Source of the DNA: Tenacibaculum sp. 190130A14a
Lineage (GTDB): Bacteria; Bacteroidota; Bacteroidia; Flavobacteriales; Flavobacteriaceae
Length of the DNA stretch: 64,000 nucleotides
NCBI RefSeq assembly: GCF_964048965.1
Contig: NZ_OZ040189.1
Coordinates: 1,116,001 to 1,180,000, forward strand
Direction of reading: 5' to 3'
Both the position numbers and the translations under genes were made by a program. Shown here piece after piece: positions 19,641 through 30,906 of the stretch. The first letter of the stretch is position 1, and each line of letters begins with the position of its first letter. Under the pieces are notes generated by a model, which saw nothing but the letters and a program-made list of their open reading frames with translations, did no database searches and had not been told where the DNA came from.

Positions 19641-19841
19641 ATGATTATAAAAGTAAACGAAACTCCTAGAGAAATTTCAAATACAATGTCTTTACAAGAG
19701 TTAATAGACGAATTACAAATTTCAGTAAATGGAATTGCTATTGCTATTAATAATAATGTGATTAAAAAGGAAAATTGGCAATTACATTCGCTTAAAGAAA
19801 ATGATAATATATTGATTATTAGATCTACTCAAGGAGGATAA
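19641..19841 (+). CDS. thiS: Sulfur carrier protein ThiS
   Basis: The 66-residue product has the ubiquitin-like ThiS pattern and ends in the required Gly-Gly (STQGG). Its C terminus is adenylated by ThiF and then thiocarboxylated to carry sulfur to the thiazole synthase ThiG. It is the first gene after the TPP riboswitch and is followed 45 nt later by thiC. Confidence 0.95.
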   Translation: MIIKVNETPREISNTMSLQELIDELQISVNGIAIAINNNVIKKENWQLHSLKENDNILIIRSTQGG

Positions 19842-21746
<1,905 letters not shown>

Positions 21747-21764
21747 AAAAAAAGTAAGCGTTTA

Positions 21765-21819
21765 TAATTATGAGTTACGAATTAAAATTTTGACCTTTTA
21801 AGAGTGTAACTCATAATTA
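21765..21819 (+). repeat. Perfect 14-bp inverted repeat between thiC and the TenI-like gene
   Basis: The arm taattatgagttac (21765-21778) is the exact complement of 21806-21819, with a 27-nt spacer. It sits in the only wide gap of the inner thi operon, between the thiC stop and the next start at 21832. There is no T-run. Confidence 0.75.
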
Positions 21820-21831
21820 AAAACAAATTGT

Positions 21832-22440
21832 ATGATTGTATTAATAGCACCAGAAAAAGATATAGAAAATGAAGTAGAAATTCTACATCGTTTGTTCGAT
21901 GCAGGATTACAGTTTTATCATTTTAGAAAGCCTTATAAAAACTATGAAGAGCATGTAAGATATCTGAATCTGATTGATCAAAAGTATCACTCAAGAATTG
22001 TAGTTCATTATTTTCATGAGTTGTTGGAAGACTATAAATTAAAAGGAATCCATTTACAAGAACAGCCTAGAATTGATTTAAAGGAAAGACTAATATCTTA
22101 TGTGAATAGTTATAAAGAAAAAGGATGTACTGTAAGTAGTTCTTTTCATGAACCTGAAGTTTTGGATGCTTGTGAGGTGAAATTTGATTATAATTTGTTA
22201 AGTCCAGTGTTTTCATCCATATCAAAAAAAGGATATGAAGGAAAAGGGTTTGATGTAAGACATATCAATAAAACCGTTGTAGGAATGGGAGGTGTAAATT
22301 CAAAAACCATTGGGAAAATCAAATTACTAGGTTATAAAGGAGTTGGTGTATTAGGAGGTGTTTGGAATTCAGAAAACCCAATAGAAAGTTTCAAAGCTAT
22401 ACAGCGACAATATGAAATAGAAAAATCAACTAAAAATTGA
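21832..22440 (+). CDS. TenI/ThiE-like protein
   Basis: The 202-residue product has the TIM-barrel fold of thiamine phosphate synthases but lacks the GVHLGKTD-type loop that is complete in the second copy at 23197. The segment SPVFSSISKKGYEGKG resembles the KKGLEGRG region of TenI, the thiazole tautomerase, although the TenI catalytic histidine is not seen at the expected place. It is most likely a TenI-type accessory enzyme of thiazole synthesis. Its stop codon overlaps the TTG start of thiD. Confidence 0.75.
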   Translation: MIVLIAPEKDIENEVEILHRLFDAGLQFYHFRKPYKNYEEHVRYLNLIDQKYHSRIVVHYFHELLEDYKLKGIHLQEQPRIDLKERLISYVNSYKEKGCTVSSSFHEPEVLDACEVKFDYNLLSPVFSSISKKGYEGKGFDVRHINKTVVGMGGVNSKTIGKIKLLGYKGVGVLGGVWNSENPIESFKAIQRQYEIEKSTKN

Positions 22441-23207
22441 AACAATTGAGTGATAAGAATTACATATTGTCTATTGCAGGATTTGATCCTTCAAGTGGAG
22501 CAGGTATTACTTCAGATATTAAAACATTTGAAGCGCATAATTTATATGGATTATCTATTTGTACTGCTATTACGGTTCAGAATGATATAACTTTTAAGAA
22601 ATGCTACTGGGTAGAAAAGGAGATTATTATTAGTCAAATAGAAACGTTGTTTGAACGCTTTGATATTAAAGTGGCTAAAATTGGAATTATTGAATCTTGG
22701 GAAGTTTTATTGGAGGTAGTGCAGACGTTGAAAATTTTTAATTCAGACATAAAGATAATACTAGATCCAATTTTGAAAGCAAGTGCAGGGTTTGATTTTC
22801 ATGCGAATAGCGATTTAGAAGTATTTGAGAGAGTATTACAAAATTGTGATTTTGTAACACCTAATTATGAAGAGATAAAATCATTATTCCCTAATAAATC
22901 AACGGAGGAAACGATAGAATTCCTTTCTGAAAAAACAAACGTTTATTTAAAGGGAGGACATAGAGAAGATAAAAAAGGATGGGATGAAGTATATCACAAT
23001 AAAATAGTGAAATTGAATATACCTCCTATTGCAGATGCTATTTTTGAAAAGCACGGTAGTGGTTGTGTACTTTCATCGGCATTCGCAGCTAATTTATACA
23101 AAGAAGCATCCATTGAAGATGCCGCTAAAAATGCAAAGGCTTACACGGAAGAATTTTTAAACTCTAACCCAAGTTTGTTGGGAAATCATCAATATTATGA
23201 TAAGTAA
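22437..23207 (+). CDS. thiD: Hydroxymethylpyrimidine (phosphate) kinase ThiD
   Basis: The 256-residue product phosphorylates HMP and HMP phosphate. The ribokinase-like signatures are SIAGFDPSSGAGI at the N terminus and the anion-hole region KHGSGCVLSSAFAA near residue 205. No ATG precedes the first conserved block, so a TTG start at 22437, overlapping the preceding stop as TTGA, is chosen. It overlaps the next gene by 11 nt. Confidence 0.93.
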   Translation: MKQLSDKNYILSIAGFDPSSGAGITSDIKTFEAHNLYGLSICTAITVQNDITFKKCYWVEKEIIISQIETLFERFDIKVAKIGIIESWEVLLEVVQTLKIFNSDIKIILDPILKASAGFDFHANSDLEVFERVLQNCDFVTPNYEEIKSLFPNKSTEETIEFLSEKTNVYLKGGHREDKKGWDEVYHNKIVKLNIPPIADAIFEKHGSGCVLSSAFAANLYKEASIEDAAKNAKAYTEEFLNSNPSLLGNHQYYDK

Positions 23208-23838
23208 ATTACAGTATATTTCTCAAGGAAATACTATAGAAGAACACCTAGAACATATTCAGAGAGCATGTTCATATGGAGTAGAGTGGGTACAACTACG
23301 AATAAAGAATATAGATGAAAAAAGTATTCTTGAAACGGCTAAAGAAGCAAGAGCTATCACAAGTCATTTTCAAACAAGATTAATTATCAATGATTTTTAT
23401 AAAGTAGCAAAGGAAGTACAAGCAGATGGAGTTCATTTAGGTAAAACAGATACTTGTCCTGAAAAAGCAAGAAGATATTTAGGTGATTTTTATACTATTG
23501 GAGGAACTGCAAACACATTAGAAGATTGTAAAAAACTGGTAGATAAAAAAGTAGATTATATTGGTCTAGGCCCTTTTCGTTTTACAGAAACTAAGAAAAA
23601 TTTAAGCCCAGTATTAGGCCTTAAAGGTTATGAACTTATTATAGATGAACTCAAAAAAGATATTCCCATTATTGCTATTGGAGGAATAACGATAAATGAT
23701 GTGACTTCTTTATTAGCAACAGGAATTCATGGCATAGCAGTTTCAGGAGAAATAACACAAAATTTTGGACTAATCCCTTCATTTCATAAGTTACTTCATA
23801 CAGGTAGTTCGCAAGAGCAGGTATATCGGTTTAATTAA
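23197..23838 (+). CDS. thiE: Thiamine phosphate synthase ThiE
   Basis: The 213-residue product joins HMP pyrophosphate and thiazole phosphate. The key motifs are complete: ADGVHLGKTD, YIGLGPFRFTETKK and the phosphate-binding IAIGGI. This makes it the functional ThiE, in contrast to the degenerate copy at 21832. Its start overlaps thiD by 11 nt, so the genes are coupled. Confidence 0.93.
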   Translation: MISKLQYISQGNTIEEHLEHIQRACSYGVEWVQLRIKNIDEKSILETAKEARAITSHFQTRLIINDFYKVAKEVQADGVHLGKTDTCPEKARRYLGDFYTIGGTANTLEDCKKLVDKKVDYIGLGPFRFTETKKNLSPVLGLKGYELIIDELKKDIPIIAIGGITINDVTSLLATGIHGIAVSGEITQNFGLIPSFHKLLHTGSSQEQVYRFN

Positions 23839-23860
23839 TTAAACCTTAAAAAAGAAAACA

Positions 23861-24628
23861 ATGACAACATTACAACTAGCAGATAAAACTTTCAATTCAA
23901 GATTATTCACAGGAACAGGGAAATTTAGTTCTTCTCAAAAAATGAAAGAAGCATTATTAGCTTCTCAAAGTGAACTGGTAACTGTGGCCTTGAAAAGAGT
24001 AGATGTACAAAATGAAGAAGATGATATTTTAAGTCATTTAAATCATAAGCGCATCAACTTATTACCCAATACTTCAGGAGTAAGAACAGCAAAAGAGGCA
24101 GTATTTGCTGCTGAATTATCTAGAGAAGCTTTAGAAACAAATTGGGTTAAATTAGAAATACATCCAGATCCTAAGTATTTATTACCAGATCCTATTGAAA
24201 CTTTAAAGGCCGCGGAAGAATTGGTAAACAAAGGATTTGTGGTGATGCCTTACATTCATGCAGACCCTGTTTTATGTAAGAGATTAGAAGAAGTAGGAAC
24301 GCAATGTGTAATGCCTTTAGGAGCTCCTATTGGTAGTAATAAAGGACTAAAAACTTTGGAGTTCTTAGAGATTATTATAGAACAATCTAATGTGCCTGTT
24401 GTAGTTGATGCAGGTATTGGATCACCATCACATGCAGCACATGCTATGGAGTTAGGTGCCGACGCTGTACTGGTAAATACAGCGATTGCGGTATCTGAAA
24501 ACCCTGTGGCAATGGCAACAGCATTTAAAATGGCTGTAGAAGCGGGAAGAATGGCATATGAAGCAAAACTTGCTCCGATAAAAAAACATGCTGAGGCAAG
24601 TAGCCCTTTAACTTCCTTTTTAAGCTAG
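23861..24628 (+). CDS. thiG: Thiazole synthase ThiG
   Basis: The 255-residue product forms the thiazole ring from deoxyxylulose phosphate, dehydroglycine and ThiS thiocarboxylate. The Schiff-base lysine is in [10 protein letters not shown] (about residue 94). The phosphate-binding [22 protein letters not shown] block is intact. It works together with ThiH, which is the next gene. Confidence 0.96.
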   Translation: MTTLQLADKTFNSRLFTGTGKFSSSQKMKEALLASQSELVTVALKRVDVQNEEDDILSHLNHKRINLLPNTSGVRTAKEAVFAAELSREALETNWVKLEIHPDPKYLLPDPIETLKAAEELVNKGFVVMPYIHADPVLCKRLEEVGTQCVMPLGAPIGSNKGLKTLEFLEIIIEQSNVPVVVDAGIGSPSHAAHAMELGADAVLVNTAIAVSENPVAMATAFKMAVEAGRMAYEAKLAPIKKHAEASSPLTSFLS

Positions 24629-24655
24629 GTTTAATTTTTAGTAAGAATTAAAGGT

Positions 24656-25792
24656 ATGATGAGTACAGTAAAAACCGTTACTACACATAGTTTTGAAGAC
24701 ATTTTTAATCAGTACGATTGGGATACAACTTTAAACAGTATTCTCTCGAAAACTGAAGGAGATGTTAAAAGAGCATTAGCTAAAGAAAAAAGAGATTTAG
24801 AAGATTTTAAAGCATTAATATCTCCCGCTGCAAGACCATATATTGAACAAATGGCACAGAAGAGTAGTATGTTAACTAAGAAGCGATTTGGAAATACGAT
24901 TCAAATGTATGCTCCTATGTATTTGAGTAATGAATGTCAGAATATTTGTACTTATTGCGGATTTAGTTTAACTAATAAAATTCCAAGACGTACGTTGACG
25001 GATAATGAAATATTGGAGGAAGTAACGTTTTTAAAAGAAAAAGGGTATGATCATATTTTGTTAGTAACAGGAGAAGCGAATAGAACTGTAGGAGTAGAGT
25101 ATATAAAAAATGCTATTCAATTAATTAAGTCGCAATTTTCTAACATAACGATTGAGGTACAGCCATTAGATCAAGATGAATATGAACAACTAATTGAAAA
25201 CGGACTCTATGCCGTATTAGTATACCAAGAAACATATCACGAACAAGAATATAAAAAGCACCATCCAAAAGGGCGAAAATCAAACTTTTATTATCGTTTA
25301 GACACACCAGATAGACTTGGAAAAGCAGGAATTCATAAAATAGGGTTAGGAGCTTTGTTTGGTTTAGAAGATTGGAGAGCAGATAGTTTTTTTACAGCGC
25401 TACATTTGAAGTATTTACAAAAGACATATTGGAAAACGAAGTATTCCATATCTTTTCCAAGATTACGACCACATTCTGGCGGATTAGAGCCTAAAGTAGA
25501 AATGACTGATGCAGATTTAGTACAGTTAATCTGTGCTTTTCGATTGTTTGATGAAGATGTTGAACTGTCTATGTCTACTCGTGAAAGTGAAGTTTTTAGA
25601 AACAATATTGTCAATTTAGGAGCAACTTCAATGAGTGCAGAATCTAAAACAAACCCTGGAGGTTATAGTGTAGAACCTCAATCTTTAGAACAGTTTGAAA
25701 TTTCAGATGAAAGAACTACAGAAGAAATTGTTCAAATGTTAAAAAATCAAGGTTTGGAAGTTGTATGGAAAGATTGGGAACATTTTAATTAA
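24656..25792 (+). CDS. thiH: 2-iminoacetate synthase ThiH
   Basis: The 378-residue product is the radical SAM tyrosine lyase that makes dehydroglycine for ThiG. The cluster motif CQNICTYCGF near residue 95-105 is present. Two ATG codons are adjacent at the start; either is possible. Use of ThiH instead of ThiO means the thiazole nitrogen comes from tyrosine. Confidence 0.96.
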   Translation: MMSTVKTVTTHSFEDIFNQYDWDTTLNSILSKTEGDVKRALAKEKRDLEDFKALISPAARPYIEQMAQKSSMLTKKRFGNTIQMYAPMYLSNECQNICTYCGFSLTNKIPRRTLTDNEILEEVTFLKEKGYDHILLVTGEANRTVGVEYIKNAIQLIKSQFSNITIEVQPLDQDEYEQLIENGLYAVLVYQETYHEQEYKKHHPKGRKSNFYYRLDTPDRLGKAGIHKIGLGALFGLEDWRADSFFTALHLKYLQKTYWKTKYSISFPRLRPHSGGLEPKVEMTDADLVQLICAFRLFDEDVELSMSTRESEVFRNNIVNLGATSMSAESKTNPGGYSVEPQSLEQFEISDERTTEEIVQMLKNQGLEVVWKDWEHFN

Positions 25793-25829
25793 TTTTGGAT
25801 ATTGAATCATATAACCTATTAGACAAGAG

Positions 25830-26888
25830 ATGCAAGAGCTAACTTCGGAAGAACAAAAACAATACAGTCGTCACCTAATTTTAGATAAAATTGGAAAAGA
25901 AGGACAATTGAAATTGAAACAGTCCAAGGTTTTAGTAATCGGAGCAGGAGGATTGGGGTGTCCAATATTACAATATTTAACAGCAGCAGGAGTTGGTACT
26001 ATTGGTATTATAGATCACGATACAGTAGATCAAAGTAATTTGCAAAGACAAATATTATATACGGTTGATGACATTGGAAAATCCAAAGCAGAAACAGCAG
26101 CTTTGCGATTAAAAAAACTAAATCCCTTTGTACATTTCGAAGTTTATAAAGAGGAATTAACTAATAAAAATGCACTTTTATTGTTTAATAAATATGATGC
26201 TATCGTAGATGGAAGTGATAATTTTGCTACTCGTTATTTAACAAATGATGCGGCTATTATAGCTAAAAAGCCTTTGGTATATGGTGCAATTTTTAAGTTT
26301 GAAGGACAGGTAAGTGTATTCAATTATAAAGGAAGCGCATCATACAGATGTTTATATCCAACCCCTCCAAATCCAGAGGAATCTCCAAATTGTTCGGAAA
26401 TTGGCGTTTTAGGCGTTTTACCTGGAATTATTGGGAGTTTACAAGCTAGTGAAACAATTAAGATTATTTGTGGAATAGGAGAGGTGTTAGCAAATAAATT
26501 ATTGATGTTTGATACGCTGAGTATGCGTCAAATGACTTTAAAGTTTGAAAAAACAGAGCAGGCTGAAATTGAAAGCCTCGAAGATGATTATGCTTTTTTC
26601 TGTGGAATTCAAACGGCGAATAAAGAAATTGAACAAAAAGAATTAGAAAAGGACATTAATAAATATAACTTATTAGATGTTCGAGAGCTTTGGGAGCGGG
26701 AAGAATATCATATTGGAGGACAACATATTCCATTAGGGGAATTGCAAAATAGATATACAGAAGTAAACTTAGATAAACCTTTAATTGTTTATTGTAAGTC
26801 AGGTAAACGAAGTGCTAAAGCTATTGAGTTTTTAGAAAGTAAATACAATACACCCGATTTTATCAATTTAAAATCAGGTGTACGCTAA
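25830..26888 (+). CDS. thiF: ThiF/MoeB-type adenylyltransferase fused to a rhodanese domain
   Basis: The 352-residue product has an E1-like domain (about residues 1-240) with the nucleotide loop VIGAGGLGCP and IDHDTVDQSNLQRQ, followed by a rhodanese domain (about 260-352) with the active-site loop VYCKSGKRSA. It should adenylate ThiS and pass sulfur through the rhodanese cysteine. The CxxC zinc pairs of E. coli ThiF are missing. The rhodanese end (NLKSGVR) is shorter than usual and overlaps a hairpin at 26850. Confidence 0.9.
   Translation: MQELTSEEQKQYSRHLILDKIGKEGQLKLKQSKVLVIGAGGLGCPILQYLTAAGVGTIGIIDHDTVDQSNLQRQILYTVDDIGKSKAETAALRLKKLNPFVHFEVYKEELTNKNALLLFNKYDAIVDGSDNFATRYLTNDAAIIAKKPLVYGAIFKFEGQVSVFNYKGSASYRCLYPTPPNPEESPNCSEIGVLGVLPGIIGSLQASETIKIICGIGEVLANKLLMFDTLSMRQMTLKFEKTEQAEIESLEDDYAFFCGIQTANKEIEQKELEKDINKYNLLDVRELWEREEYHIGGQHIPLGELQNRYTEVNLDKPLIVYCKSGKRSAKAIEFLESKYNTPDFINLKSGVR
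26850..26881. repeat. Hairpin in the 3' end of thiF
   Basis: The arms acacccgatttta (26850-26862) and taaaatcaggtgt (26869-26881) pair over 13 positions with a single mismatch and a 6-nt loop. It ends just before the thiF stop codon and 14 nt before the convergent M1 peptidase stop codon. With only 6 nt between the two genes it may take the place of a terminator. Confidence 0.5.
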
Positions 26889-26894
26889 ACATAT

Positions 26895-28553
26895 TTAATT
26901 TATTCTTTTAGTATAGATATAGTAATTTCTATCAACAGAAATATTATCTGAATTTACAGCAAGAGTTTGCCATTTTTCTGTTGGATTTATTTCAAAACTT
27001 TTTGTTGCAGCATTAATTTTAACTGGCATGTTAAAACCTTTTATAGTGTTGTGCCACTTAAATTTAAGCTGCCCGTTGTTAATTTCATATTTTAAGATTG
27101 GAATCTCTGTAGTGCGTAAATATTGATCAAAAACGGTACTTAAATCAATACCAGATTTTTTTGAAATGTAATTTTCAACTTCTTTTGTGGTTACTGTTTT
27201 ATGATAAAAAGTAGCATTTAAACCACGTAAAATAGCACGCCATTTATCATCATTATTAATTAAGGTTCTAATAGTGTGTAGCATATTGGCTCCTTTGTAA
27301 TACATGTCACCAGAGCCTTCGTTGTTTACGTCATATTTCCCTATAATAGGTTTGTCATTCTGTATATTTCTGCGAGTTCCAATTACATAATCAGCTGCAG
27401 CTTCTTTTCCATAGTAATAATCTAAAAATAAGTTTTCAGAATACGCTGTAAAACTTTCATGAATCCACATATCTGCTATGTCTACATTGGTTATGTTGTT
27501 CGCAAACCATTCGTGACCAGCTTCGTGAATAATAATAAAATCAAATTTTAATCCCCATCCAGTACCAGACAAATCTCTACCTAAATACCCTTTTTCGTAT
27601 TGATTACCATAGGTTACAGAACTCTGATGTTCCATGCCTAAGTAAGGTACTTCTACCAATTTGAAACTATCTTCATAAAAAGGGTATTTACCAAACCAGT
27701 GTTCAAAAGCTTTCATCATTTTAGGAGCATCTTTAAAGTGTACTTTTGCTTTTTCTAAATTATCTCTTAAAACATAATATTCCATATCCAATTCACCAGC
27801 TTCGCCTTGGTATTTTTCAGAAAAATGAACATAATCACCAATATTCACATTTACTCCATAGTTATTAATAGGATTGTTTACAAACCAATGGTACGTAGTT
27901 GTATTGTCACTATGAGTTTCTACTTTACGTAATCTTCCGTTAGATATATTCATTAAATTCTTAGGAACGCGCACACTAATGGCCATACTATCTACTTCAT
28001 CATACATATGATCTTTATTTGGCCACCAAACACTAGCTCCCAAACCTTGACAAGATGTAGCTACAAAATGTTTCCCATTTGAATCTTTCTTCCAAGAAAA
28101 CCCTCCATCCCAAGGAGCTCTTATGGCTTCTTTAGGGTATCCTTCGTAATACACATCAATACTTTGAATGCTACCCTTTTTTTGAGGAGCAGTAAGTTTT
28201 ACAAAATGAGCATTTCCTTCAGAAACAACTTTTAATTTTTTTCCGTTTTGTAAGACTTTCGTAATTTTTAAAGGAGATTGCAAATCTACTTGCAATGTGT
28301 TGTTAGGTTGTAACACTTTGTATTGAATTGTGTTTTTACCAAAAATAAATTTCTTGTTTGGTTTTACTTCAATATCTAGGTGATAGTAGGTTAAATCCCA
28401 CCATAATCTTTCAGGAGTAATAGAACCTCTTAAGGTGTCTTGACGTGTGAAATTTTCTTGTTTAGAATTTAGAAGAGATTCTTTTTGAGCGTTGACTTTA
28501 CATGAAAATAAAGTAGAACTTAAAAGAACAATAAGAGAAAATTTGCGAAACAT
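26895..28553 (-). CDS. M1 family metallopeptidase, lipoprotein
   Basis: The 552-residue product is an aminopeptidase of the gluzincin type. The zinc motif HEAGHEW (about residue 345) is followed 18 residues later by WIHESF with the third ligand. The N terminus is a lipoprotein signal with Cys in LFSC, so the enzyme should be anchored in the envelope. It probably degrades peptides for nutrition. Transcription may start at the TATATTCG box at 28578-28585. Confidence 0.92.
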   Translation of the reverse strand: MFRKFSLIVLLSSTLFSCKVNAQKESLLNSKQENFTRQDTLRGSITPERLWWDLTYYHLDIEVKPNKKFIFGKNTIQYKVLQPNNTLQVDLQSPLKITKVLQNGKKLKVVSEGNAHFVKLTAPQKKGSIQSIDVYYEGYPKEAIRAPWDGGFSWKKDSNGKHFVATSCQGLGASVWWPNKDHMYDEVDSMAISVRVPKNLMNISNGRLRKVETHSDNTTTYHWFVNNPINNYGVNVNIGDYVHFSEKYQGEAGELDMEYYVLRDNLEKAKVHFKDAPKMMKAFEHWFGKYPFYEDSFKLVEVPYLGMEHQSSVTYGNQYEKGYLGRDLSGTGWGLKFDFIIIHEAGHEWFANNITNVDIADMWIHESFTAYSENLFLDYYYGKEAAADYVIGTRRNIQNDKPIIGKYDVNNEGSGDMYYKGANMLHTIRTLINNDDKWRAILRGLNATFYHKTVTTKEVENYISKKSGIDLSTVFDQYLRTTEIPILKYEINNGQLKFKWHNTIKGFNMPVKINAATKSFEINPTEKWQTLAVNSDNISVDRNYYIYTKRIN

Positions 28554-28577
28554 ATGAATAAACTTAGGTTTAGATGC

Positions 28578-28585
28578 GAATATAA
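28578..28585 (-). promoter_or_regulatory. Promoter (-7 box TATATTCG) for the M1 peptidase gene
   Basis: On the minus strand the box differs from TAnnTTTG at one base and lies about 25 nt before the ATG. The same variant box precedes the FIST gene at 52709. Confidence 0.45.
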
Positions 28586-28633
28586 GTTTTTAAACTGTTT
28601 TTTTATTTTAGATATTTGCTGAAATTTTATTCA

Positions 28634-29434
28634 ATGCAAAAAGTTGTATTAATTACAGGAGCTTCCTCTGGAATTGGTAAGTCGATAGCTACATATCTTC
28701 ATACAAAAAATTATAATGTTTATGGAACTAGTAGGAATCCAAATAAAGTGGACCTACCTTATGCAATGGTTGCTTTAGATGTAACCAATTCAGACACTAT
28801 ACAAAATGCTGTAGAAGAGATTATGGCTAAAGAAGGAAGAATCGATGTGTTAATCAATAATGCTGGAAAAGGAATAACTGGTCCTATTGAAGATACACCT
28901 ACTGATGAAATGCGTGCAAATTTTGAAACTAATTTTTTTGGAGCTATTGAAGTAATAAAAGCAGTACTTCCAACAATGAGAAATCAAGAAAATGGATTGA
29001 TTATCAATACTACCTCAATTGCAGGATATATGGGATTACCATTTAGAGGTGTTTATTCGGCAAGTAAAGGAGCTTTGGAATTGATAACAGAAGCATTAAG
29101 TATGGAAGTGAAACAATTTGGAATTCGTGTTGTAAATGCTGCGCCAGGTGATTTTGCTACCAATATTGCTGCAGGAAGATACCATACACCTGTTTTTGAT
29201 GAATCAGCTTATAAACAAAAGTATGCCGAAAACTTAGCTTTAATGGACGAGCATGTAGATGCTGGAAAAGACCCAATAATTATGGCAAAAGCTATTGAAA
29301 AGATTATAGAAACTAAAAACCCGAAGATTCATTATAAAATTGGAGCTTTTATGGAAAAATTCTCGATTGTTTTAAAAAGAGTATTGCCAGATAAAGTTTA
29401 TGAAAAGCTTTTGATGAATCACTACAAACTATGA
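28634..29434 (+). CDS. Short-chain dehydrogenase/reductase
   Basis: The 266-residue product has the classical SDR pattern: TGASSGIGK for cofactor binding, INNAGKG, and the catalytic YSASK. The substrate cannot be told. An in-frame TTG 18 nt upstream would add MLKFYS, but the glycine motif fits the ATG at 28634 and a promoter-like gatatttg lies at 28611. The stop overlaps the next start as ATGA, so the two genes are coupled. Confidence 0.92.
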   Translation: MQKVVLITGASSGIGKSIATYLHTKNYNVYGTSRNPNKVDLPYAMVALDVTNSDTIQNAVEEIMAKEGRIDVLINNAGKGITGPIEDTPTDEMRANFETNFFGAIEVIKAVLPTMRNQENGLIINTTSIAGYMGLPFRGVYSASKGALELITEALSMEVKQFGIRVVNAAPGDFATNIAAGRYHTPVFDESAYKQKYAENLALMDEHVDAGKDPIIMAKAIEKIIETKNPKIHYKIGAFMEKFSIVLKRVLPDKVYEKLLMNHYKL

Positions 29435-30093
29435 AAATAATTACTACAACTCTTTTGGTACTCTTATCATATGTTCTTAAAGCACAAAGCATTGAAGGAA
29501 AATGGTTGATGAGTACGGAGAACGCAATTGATACTTATTCTATTCCTGAAATATTTGTAATAGAGTTTAATAAAGGAATGACAAGAGTGTTTGATTTTGA
29601 TAAACCAGTAGAAAAAGAGAAAAAAATTATAATAACGAAAGATACTTTAGAATTTACTGAGAAAGATAGCATTGTTAGTTTACCTTATAAGTTTATAAGC
29701 AATGATGTGCTTCAAATAGTTCATTTTATAAAAGATGAAGAAGGAGAAAAGAGTGAGTTTCCAGTAACTTATTTTAGAATAAAACCTACAAAAACTTCAT
29801 TATCCAAAGAAGAAATAGAAAACATTATATATAAAACAGAAATAGGTACTATTTCTTTTGAAAAGAGTTTAGAAAATTATTTGTTAAAAGTTAAAGAGGA
29901 GGATTTTAACTTTTTTAATGAAAGGTTTTTTATTGAAAAATTGGATGATACTTTTGTTATTTCGAGTTATCAATATGGAAAAAGAAATAACATAACTTTA
30001 ATTAAAGAAGTAAATAATAATGGTTTAGTATTGGTTGGAGGCAATGAAAAACCTTATCTGTTGACTTTAAAAAAGGTGAACACTAAAAATTAA
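29431..30093 (+). CDS. Secreted protein with lipocalin-like N-terminal domain
   Basis: The 220-residue product starts with a Sec signal peptide (MKIITTTLLVLLSYVLKAQ). The mature part opens with SIEGKWLMS, a pattern common to lipocalin-like proteins of Bacteroidota, followed by alternating beta-type segments. The function is unknown. It overlaps the SDR gene by four bases and may be co-expressed with it. Confidence 0.8.
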   Translation: MKIITTTLLVLLSYVLKAQSIEGKWLMSTENAIDTYSIPEIFVIEFNKGMTRVFDFDKPVEKEKKIIITKDTLEFTEKDSIVSLPYKFISNDVLQIVHFIKDEEGEKSEFPVTYFRIKPTKTSLSKEEIENIIYKTEIGTISFEKSLENYLLKVKEEDFNFFNERFFIEKLDDTFVISSYQYGKRNNITLIKEVNNNGLVLVGGNEKPYLLTLKKVNTKN

Positions 30094-30125
30094 GTGTTTA
30101 CACGTATTATTTATATTAAGCTAAG

Positions 30126-30133
30126 TATCTTTG
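30126..30133 (+). promoter_or_regulatory. Promoter (-7 box TATCTTTG) for the transaldolase gene
   Basis: The box matches TAnnTTTG exactly and lies 51 nt before the ATG, giving a leader of about 45 nt. No clear TTTG is seen at -33. Confidence 0.65.
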
Positions 30134-30184
30134 TTCTTTAAATTATTCTATTAATCGAACACAACTATTTAATACAATATATAC

Positions 30185-30838
30185 ATGAAATTTTTTATTG
30201 ATACTGCAAACTTAGATCAGATTAGAGAAGCGCAAGCTTTAGGTATTTTAGATGGAGTTACTACAAACCCATCATTAATGGCTAAAGAAGGAATTACTGG
30301 AGAAGAAAATATTAAGAATCACTACAAAGCTATTTGTGAGATTGTTGATGGTGATGTTTCTGCAGAGGTAATTTCTACTGATTTTGAAGGAATGGTAAAA
30401 GAAGGAGAAGCATTAGCTGCTTTACACCCACAAATTGTGGTAAAATTGCCAATGATTGCTGATGGAGTAAAAGCTTGTAAGTATTTTTCTGATAAAGGAA
30501 TTAAAACAAATGTTACATTAGTGTTTTCTGCAGGGCAAGCTTTATTAGCTGCAAAAGCAGGAGCAACATATGTATCTCCATTTATTGGTCGTTTAGATGA
30601 TATTTCTACAGATGGATTAAACTTAATTGAAGAAATCCGTATGATTTATGATAACTATATGTTTGATACAGAAATCTTAGCAGCTTCTGTGCGTCACACA
30701 ATGCATATTATTGATTGTGCTAAGCTTGGTGCTGATGTAATGACTGGACCTTTAAGTGCAATTTCTGGATTATTAAAACACCCATTAACAGATATCGGTT
30801 TAGAAAAATTCTTAGCAGATTACAAAAAAGGAAACTAA
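30185..30838 (+). CDS. tal: Transaldolase, small (TalC) type
   Basis: The 217-residue product belongs to the fructose-6-phosphate aldolase/transaldolase family. The Schiff-base lysine is in VVKLPM and the N terminus is [14 protein letters not shown]. The segment SAEVIS has Glu where the aldolase FSA has Gln, and SPFIGRLDD has Phe where FSA has a catalytic Tyr. Both favour transaldolase, which acts in the pentose phosphate pathway. A terminator follows. Confidence 0.93.
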   Translation: MKFFIDTANLDQIREAQALGILDGVTTNPSLMAKEGITGEENIKNHYKAICEIVDGDVSAEVISTDFEGMVKEGEALAALHPQIVVKLPMIADGVKACKYFSDKGIKTNVTLVFSAGQALLAAKAGATYVSPFIGRLDDISTDGLNLIEEIRMIYDNYMFDTEILAASVRHTMHIIDCAKLGADVMTGPLSAISGLLKHPLTDIGLEKFLADYKKGN

Positions 30839-30862
30839 TCAACATAGTTGATGTAAAATACT

Positions 30863-30897
30863 AAATGTCATTTCGATTTCGAAATGACATTTTTTAG
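30863..30897 (+). terminator. Intrinsic terminator after the transaldolase gene
   Basis: A 13-bp perfect stem (aaatgtcatttcg with its complement) around a 4-nt loop is followed by six T. It ends 10 nt before menD. Confidence 0.92.
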
Positions 30898-30906
30898 CTA
30901 AAATAT

